Part shown: positions 53,984 through 59,185 of the stretch, one piece after another
Numbering within the stretch: the first letter of the stretch is position 1
Layout of the letters: each line of letters starts with the position of its first letter
NCBI GenBank assembly: GCA_029225085.1
Contig: JAQXVU010000021.1
Location: 1-59,185, forward strand
Reading direction: 5' to 3'
DNA length: 59,185 nt
DNA from: Eggerthellales bacterium
GTDB taxonomy: Bacteria > Actinomycetota > Coriobacteriia > Coriobacteriales > Eggerthellaceae
Made by a program: the position numbers and the translations under genes
Notes under the pieces: model-generated
What the model was told of the DNA's origin: nothing
The model's input: the letters and a program-made list of their open reading frames with translations, nothing else
Database searches by the model: none

Positions 53984-54057
53984 CTCGTCATCTTGCCTGG
54001 CTGCGCAAGCTGATGACATGCTTCTTTGTTGCTATCCATTCGCCTGCACGCAAGCTT

Positions 54058-54095
54058 GGAAGCACCCCTTCTAGTGCTTCCCTTCTAACGCTTAT
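54058..54095. repeat. 14-bp duplication of the uvrB 3' end, forming a hairpin arm
   Basis: The uvrB end 54082-54094 matches 54068-54080 at 10 of 13 positions, stop codon included. The copy also supplies one arm of an 8-bp inverted repeat (54058-54065 with 54074-54081) that may act as the uvrB terminator. Confidence 0.55.
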
Positions 54096-56214
54096 GGCGA
54101 GAGGATCCGTAGGCCGAGCCCTTACGCGCCGTCTTCTTCAGGCTGTCGAGAGCCGCGGACTCGCTGACTCCTTCCACACTAGAGCGCAGGGACACCAACT
54201 GATCGCGCAGGTCAGCCGCTCGCTCAAAGTCCATATTGGCAGAGGCCTGCACCATCTCGTCCTCCATCGAGGAGATGATGCGCATCACCTCGGAACGGGA
54301 CAGGCTCGCCAACTCAGCGTTCACATCCTCTGAAGAGCGGTTCTTGTCCTCAGCAGGCATGAAGGCCATAGCATCGGAAACCTCCTTCAGGATGGTCTTC
54401 GGCACGATTCCGTGCTCCTGGTTGTAGGCCATCTGCAGTTCACGGCGGCGCTGCGTCTCGTCGAGGGCATACCGCATGGAATCGGTGATCTTGTCCGCAT
54501 ACATGATGACCTTGCCGGAATCATTGCGCGCGGCACGGCCCATGGTCTGAATGAGGGAGCGCTTGTTGCGCAGGAATCCCTCTTTGTCGGCGTCCAAGAT
54601 CGCCACCAGGGAAACCTCAGGCAGGTCGAGGCCCTCACGTAACAGATTGATGCCCACCAGCACGTCGAACTTTCCCTTGCGGAGGTCATGGAGTATTTCC
54701 ACACGCTCTAAGGTCGGCGTGTCTGAATGCATGTATTGGGCCTTCACCTCATGGTCGAGCAGGTGATCTGTAAGGTCTTCGGCCATGCGCTTCGTAAGGG
54801 TGGTGATGAGCACACGCTCGTGCTTTTCGGCCCTCACCTGCACCTCGTGCAAGATGTCGTCGATCTGAGACTTTGTGGGGCGAACTTCAACCTCAGGATC
54901 TAGAAGGCCCGTGGGGCGGATGATCTGCTCTACCACCTGCTGGGAGACCTTCTCCTCATAATCGCCGGGAGTTGCGCTGACATACACGAACTGCTTGACG
55001 CGCTGCTCGAACTCGTCATAGCGCAGAGGGCGATTGTCCAGACAGGAGGGCAGACGGAAACCGTGCTCGGTAAGGGTCACCTTACGGGAGCGATCTCCCT
55101 CATGCATGCCGCGAATCTGAGGCACCGTCACGTGACTCTCATCGATGATGCAGAGGAAATCATCGGGGAAGTAGTCGATGAGGGTATAGGGCGGCTCACC
55201 GGGCTTCCTGCCGTCAAGGTGGCGAGAGTAGTTCTCGATGCCGCTGCAGAAACCCATGGTCTCCATCATCTCAAGGTCATAGGAGGTGCGCATCTCGAGT
55301 CGCTGGGCCTCGAGGAGCTTGCCCTCGTCCTTGAACTGCTGCAAGCGCTCCTGCAGCTCCTCGCGAATGGTCTCGATAGCGTGATTCAGCTTGGGACGTG
55401 CAGTGACGTAATGGGACGCAGGCCAGATGGGAAGAGCATCGTAGGAAGCGACCTCCTCCCCCGTCACGTTGTCGATCTCGGTGATGCTCTCTATCTCATC
55501 ACCCCAGAACTCAACGCGAATGGGGTTGTCACCATAGGGCGGAAACACGTCGAGGGCGTCGCCTCTCACGCGGAAGGTGCCGCGAGACAGCTCGTAGTCG
55601 TTGCGATCATACTGAATGTCGATGAGGTCGAGAATCAGCGCATCACGGTCATAGGGGTTCTCTTTATCCAGGAACACCGCCATGCCGGCGTAGTCCATAG
55701 GAGAGCCGATACCGTAGATGCAGGAAACCGAGGCTACCACGATGCAGTCCCTGCGCGAGAGCAGAGAGGAAGTGGCCGCGTGGCGCAACTTCTCGACCTC
55801 CTCGTTAATGGAAGCGTCCTTTTCGATGAAGGTGTCCGTGGTGGGCACGTAAGCCTCAGGTTGGTAGTAGTCATAGTAGGACACAAAGTACACCACGGCA
55901 TTGTCAGGGAAGAACTCCTTCAGCTCGCCTGCAAGCTGAGCTGCCAGGGTCTTGTTGGGAGCAAGCACCAACGTGGGCTTCTGAACAGCCTCGATGGTCT
56001 TCGCCATGGTGAAGGTCTTACCAGAACCGGTAACGCCAAGAAGCGTCTGGTAGCGAAGGCCCTCCTCGATGCCCTGAGCGAGCTTCTGGATAGCCTGAGG
56101 CTGATCGCCGGAGGGCTCGTAGGGGGAAACGACTTTGAAAGGACGAACCTCCTGACGCACCGGCGTGAACTCCAAGGGCAATTCCCTACCCTCTATGTTC
56201 TGAAGGTGACTCAC
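54085..56214 (-). CDS. uvrB: excinuclease ABC subunit B
   Basis: UvrB is the damage-verifying helicase of nucleotide excision repair. The protein (about 709 residues) has Walker [16 protein letters not shown], the beta-hairpin region [19 protein letters not shown], the DESHVT box, [18 protein letters not shown] and a C-terminal UVR motif ([20 protein letters not shown] region). I chose GTG 56214 because it overlaps the coaE stop as GTGA and has GGGAGG just upstream. The order rpsA-coaE-uvrB is the same as in mycobacteria. Confidence 0.95.
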   Translation of the reverse strand: MSHLQNIEGRELPLEFTPVRQEVRPFKVVSPYEPSGDQPQAIQKLAQGIEEGLRYQTLLGVTGSGKTFTMAKTIEAVQKPTLVLAPNKTLAAQLAGELKEFFPDNAVVYFVSYYDYYQPEAYVPTTDTFIEKDASINEEVEKLRHAATSSLLSRRDCIVVASVSCIYGIGSPMDYAGMAVFLDKENPYDRDALILDLIDIQYDRNDYELSRGTFRVRGDALDVFPPYGDNPIRVEFWGDEIESITEIDNVTGEEVASYDALPIWPASHYVTARPKLNHAIETIREELQERLQQFKDEGKLLEAQRLEMRTSYDLEMMETMGFCSGIENYSRHLDGRKPGEPPYTLIDYFPDDFLCIIDESHVTVPQIRGMHEGDRSRKVTLTEHGFRLPSCLDNRPLRYDEFEQRVKQFVYVSATPGDYEEKVSQQVVEQIIRPTGLLDPEVEVRPTKSQIDDILHEVQVRAEKHERVLITTLTKRMAEDLTDHLLDHEVKAQYMHSDTPTLERVEILHDLRKGKFDVLVGINLLREGLDLPEVSLVAILDADKEGFLRNKRSLIQTMGRAARNDSGKVIMYADKITDSMRYALDETQRRRELQMAYNQEHGIVPKTILKEVSDAMAFMPAEDKNRSSEDVNAELASLSRSEVMRIISSMEDEMVQASANMDFERAADLRDQLVSLRSSVEGVSESAALDSLKKTARKGSAYGSSRHKR

Positions 56215-56807
56215 AGCTCCTCCCACAGCTTCTGAATCTGACCAGAGAGATTCTCCCAGCTACCATCGTTCTCGAGTACATGCGTGGCCCACTGCCTACG
56301 CTGATCGTCAGATACTTGACGAGAAATACGGTTGCGGGCGTCCTCCTCCGAGAAGCCCTTGGCAACAGCACGTGCCACCCGCTGTTCGGTGGGAGCTACA
56401 ACGGCCACGCAGGCATCGGCCTTATCGGTGAACACGCCGAAGGTGCCCTCAGGGCCATCGTAAGGGGAGATCTCGACCACGCAAACATCCTTGCCCTCCC
56501 GCTCATAGCCAGCGATGAGATCCCAGGCGTCAGCAATGATCTGGGCGTGAGTGATGGCATTAAGAGCAGCAGTGGAATCAGCGTCAGCAAAGGCCTTCTG
56601 GGCCAAACGAGGACGCACTACCTCGCCATCCTCACCGAAGATGTCCGTACCGAAACGGGAGGCCAACGCCTCTTTCACCTTAGGATTGTGCAGAACCTCG
56701 TGACCGATGAGGTCGAGATCGATGCAGGCCGCGCCCTTCTCAGAGAACAGCTTTGATACCGAGGATTTACCGGAAGCGATGCCTCCTATGACAACAACGA
56801 GCTTCAT
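56211..56807 (-). CDS. coaE: dephospho-CoA kinase
   Basis: CoaE phosphorylates the ribose 3'-OH of dephospho-CoA, the last step of CoA synthesis. The 198-residue P-loop kinase starts [19 protein letters not shown] and has [11 protein letters not shown] and the lid region [22 protein letters not shown] 56807 has AAAGGCGG upstream; the frame's GTG at 56822 has none. It overlaps uvrB by 4 bases. Confidence 0.94.
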   Translation of the reverse strand: MKLVVVIGGIASGKSSVSKLFSEKGAACIDLDLIGHEVLHNPKVKEALASRFGTDIFGEDGEVVRPRLAQKAFADADSTAALNAITHAQIIADAWDLIAGYEREGKDVCVVEISPYDGPEGTFGVFTDKADACVAVVAPTEQRVARAVAKGFSEEDARNRISRQVSDDQRRQWATHVLENDGSWENLSGQIQKLWEEL

Positions 56808-56869
56808 GCCGCCGCCTTTCACTCAGAACCGACGCTTTCGACTGGCTCCTCCCATCGAAAGCAGGTCTC

Positions 56870-56908
56870 ATTATAAAGAAAGGGTGGCTCGCCATGCGAA
56901 CCACCCTT
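56870..56908 (-). terminator. terminator between rpsA and coaE
   Basis: An 11-pair stem with one mismatch (56881-56891 with 56897-56907) is followed on the minus strand by TTTCTTTATAA. Confidence 0.8.
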
Positions 56909-56931
56909 AGCAAACATAGTGAAGAGCAGAT

Positions 56932-58098
56932 TTACTCTGCATCCTCCTCAGCCTTAGGAGCCTTGTTCTCAGACTCGGCAACCTCGATCTCGAAGCCCAG
57001 ATCGTTAGCAGCAGCCTTCATGGACAGGCTAATGCGGCGACGCTCGGAGTTGATCTCCATAACCTTCACCTTAACCTGATCGCCGGCGTGAACAACCTGA
57101 GTAGGAGCATCGATGTGCTTAGGAGACATCTCGGAGATGTGAACCAGACCCTCAACGCCATTCTCGAGCTCAACGAAAGCACCGAATGGAACGGTCTTGG
57201 TGACCTTACCATCAACGATGGAGCCCTGAGGATAGGACTCAACGAGCTTTACCCAAGGATCCTCGGTGGTCTGCTTCAGACCCAGGGAGATGCGCTCGCG
57301 CTGCAGATCGACATCGAGAACCTCAACCTCTACCTGGTCGCCAACCTTAACGACCTCGGAAGGATGGTTGACGTGGCTCCAGGAGAGCTCGGAGATGTGA
57401 ACCAGACCGTCAATGCCGCCCAGGTCAACGAATGCACCGAAGTCAACGATGGAGGAAACGGTGCCCTTCAGGCGCATGCCCTTAGACAGCTTGGAGAGGA
57501 TCTCAGCACGCTCGTTCTTGCGGCCCTCCTCCAGCAGAACACGACGGGAGAGAACAACGTTGTTGCGGTTGCGATCCATCTCGACGACGCGAGCATCGAT
57601 CTCGGTGCCCAGATACATATCCAGGTCCTTAACACGATGCAGGTCAACCAGGGATGCAGGCAGGAAGCCGCGCAGGCCGATGTCGAGAATCAGGCCGCCC
57701 TTAACAACCTCGATAACCTCACCGGTAACAGCCTCGCCGGCCTTGAACTTCTCCTCAACGGAGATCCAAGCACGCTCGTACTCAGCGCGCTTCTTGGACA
57801 GAACCAGACGACCGTCCTTGTCCTCCTTCTGGAGAACCCAGACCTCGATCTCGTCGCCGAGTGCAACAACGTCGGAAGGATCTGCATCCTTGCGGATGGA
57901 GAGCTCGCGGGAAGGAATGACACCCTCGGACTTGAATCCGATGTCAACCAGAACCTCGTCGTGCTCGATCTTAACGACGGTGCCCTTTACGAGGTCGCCC
58001 TCGTCAAACTCGGACAGCGTGCCATCGATGAGCTCGTTCATCTTCTCGTCGGAGATGTCCTCGAACTCGATGACAGAAGTGTTCTTAATTTCGGTCAA
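56932..58098 (-). CDS. rpsA: 30S ribosomal protein S1
   Basis: The 388-residue protein has four S1 RNA-binding repeats. They run roughly 35-105, 120-185, 205-275 (VSSIVDFGAFVDLGGIDGL) and 290-360 (TVPFGAFVELENGVEGLVHI), followed by an acidic tail. Four repeats is the short form found in Gram-positive bacteria. The start is TTG 58098, with AAAGGGG 6 bases upstream; no ATG is available at the conserved N-terminus. It lies downstream of the rRNA terminator. Confidence 0.93.
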   Translation of the reverse strand: MTEIKNTSVIEFEDISDEKMNELIDGTLSEFDEGDLVKGTVVKIEHDEVLVDIGFKSEGVIPSRELSIRKDADPSDVVALGDEIEVWVLQKEDKDGRLVLSKKRAEYERAWISVEEKFKAGEAVTGEVIEVVKGGLILDIGLRGFLPASLVDLHRVKDLDMYLGTEIDARVVEMDRNRNNVVLSRRVLLEEGRKNERAEILSKLSKGMRLKGTVSSIVDFGAFVDLGGIDGLVHISELSWSHVNHPSEVVKVGDQVEVEVLDVDLQRERISLGLKQTTEDPWVKLVESYPQGSIVDGKVTKTVPFGAFVELENGVEGLVHISEMSPKHIDAPTQVVHAGDQVKVKVMEINSERRRISLSMKAAANDLGFEIEVAESENKAPKAEEDAE

Positions 58099-58384
58099 AA
58101 TGGACCCCTTTCAAAAAAATAGTTTGGGGACCCGTCGTCATGGTTGTTACATTTACATGTTCACAAGGAAAACCCTGTATACAAACATGTCTCGGGGGCC
58201 TGCAATACTCATGCTTGTGCCACTTACTTACACAAGCCCTAATATTCTATCACGCAATACGAATTTGAAAAGGGAGAGAACAGGTCAAAATAGGCCTTAT
58301 GACGGGCAACGGAGCGCCAGGCAGGACTGGAAGAAGATACTGCCCATCAGGGTATTTACCGTAGATCCCAACCATCGGGATCAA
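58099..58384. other. rpsA leader region
   Basis: No gene is seen. Two palindromic ACATGT hexamers (58153-58158 and 58183-58188) lie in the leader within about 90 bases of the rpsA start. Farther up there are A/T-rich blocks such as 58230-58240 (TAGAAT on the minus strand) that may hold the promoter. A short inverted repeat, GATCCC/GGGATC, is at 58363-58381. Confidence 0.4.
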
Positions 58385-58415
58385 ACAAAAAGCCCGGGTC
58401 CCCATCGGGGCCCAG
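58385..58415 (-). terminator. probable rRNA operon terminator
   Basis: A GC-rich stem with a bulge (inner pairs 58400-58403 with 58407-58410, then 58396-58398 with 58411-58413) is followed on the minus strand by TTTTTGTTTGA. It is about 50 bases after the 5S gene. Confidence 0.65.
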
Positions 58416-58454
58416 CCCTAATCGTTCATGCATGCGCTCCCTGAAAAACAGGAA

Positions 58455-58589
58455 GCGCCCCGCATGAGCGCGACGCCCTATCCTCCCACGGGCGATCCCG
58501 CAGTACTTTCGGCGATGGGGGGCTTAACTGCCGGGTTCGGAATGGGACCGGGTGATCCCCCCCTCCATGGTCGCGCTCATGCGGGGCGC
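58455..58589. repeat. 20-bp inverted repeat enclosing 5S rRNA (processing stem)
   Basis: 58455-58474 and 58570-58589 are perfect reverse complements. They include helix I of 5S and continue about 10 bp beyond it on each side. The long duplex is a likely substrate for precursor cleavage. Confidence 0.85.
58465..58579 (-). rRNA. rrf: 5S ribosomal RNA
   Basis: The minus strand shows the conserved core CGGTCCCATTCCGAACCCGG and, further on, AGTACTGC. Ends are estimated by alignment to typical 5S helices (about 115 bases). It is about 110 bases downstream of 23S. Confidence 0.93.
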
Positions 58590-58689
58590 TCCCGCAAAAG
58601 CTCAGGGTGTCCAGCGCGCTTCCGAGCGCCCTGGGGGCCGCATGGCGTCTCTCCGATCCGCTACGATCAAGATGTTGGTGAATATGAAG

Positions 58690-59185
<496 letters not shown>

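Overview
The window reads as the core chromosome of a high-GC member of the Actinobacteria, most likely class Coriobacteriia. That placement is inferred from gene order plus protein character; the genus cannot be read from the sequence. Actinobacterial orders are visible (rplU-rpmA-obgE-proB-proA-nadD; smc-rnc-DUF177-DivIVA-like; prfB...ftsE-ftsX...smpB; rpsA-coaE-uvrB). They are mixed with traits common in anaerobes and Firmicutes: a FabK-type flavoprotein, a split transketolase, alpha2beta2 GlyRS, GSI-alpha glutamine synthetase, an Asp23/DAK2 pair. Almost everything is on the minus strand; rpmB, two tRNAs, cca and one membrane glycosyltransferase-like gene are on the plus strand.

Layout. 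1-280: end of an unknown gene and degenerate repeats. 280-6223 (-): rplU-rpmA-obgE-proB-proA-nadD-yqeK (ribosome, proline, NAD). 6343-11024 (-): glnA, an orphan OmpR-type regulator resembling GlnR, polA. 11227-13107 (-): FabK-type reductase and a 2-hydroxyacid dehydrogenase-like protein. 13484-13850 (-): tmRNA. 14108-17776 (-): glyQ-glyS and lepB. 17856-28881 (-): a long translation/secretion/chromosome block: DivIVA-like gene, DUF177, rpmF, plsX, rnc, smc, ftsY, ffh, rpsP, khpA, rimM, trmD. 29119-34417 (-): asp23-fakA-recG-rsmD-coaD, divergent from rpmB. 35046-44313 (-): prfB, split transketolase, ftsE-ftsX, an S41 protease homologue, rnr, smpB and an acidic coiled-coil gene. 44367-47117 (-): secA. 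47375-48292 (-): SARP/BTAD-like regulator. 48589-50214 (+): tRNA-Gln, tRNA-Glu, cca. 50297-51910 (-): recN. 52034-53950 (+): GT-C-like membrane protein. 54085-58098 (-): rpsA-coaE-uvrB, preceded by 5S and the 3' end of 23S rRNA.

Functional links: SmpB, tmRNA and RNase R form the ribosome-rescue set; Ffh, FtsY, SecA and LepB the secretion set; S16, RimM, TrmD, KhpA, L21, L27, L28, L32, S1 and Obg the ribosome set.

The most unusual signal is not a gene. Downstream of several operon-terminal genes (clearest for rnr, the 35046 gene and yqeK; weaker for uvrB, the 12214 gene, coaD and the 47375 gene) lie direct repeats of the gene's own last codons, stop codon included. Other points worth a second look: an S41 protease homologue with both serines of its active-site motif replaced by alanine, a GlnR-like regulator without a phospho-acceptor Asp between glnA and polA, an RNase III with Asn at a metal-ligand position, a cca gene with no ATG/GTG/TTG start, and a tmRNA tag reading frame with no Ala resume codon.
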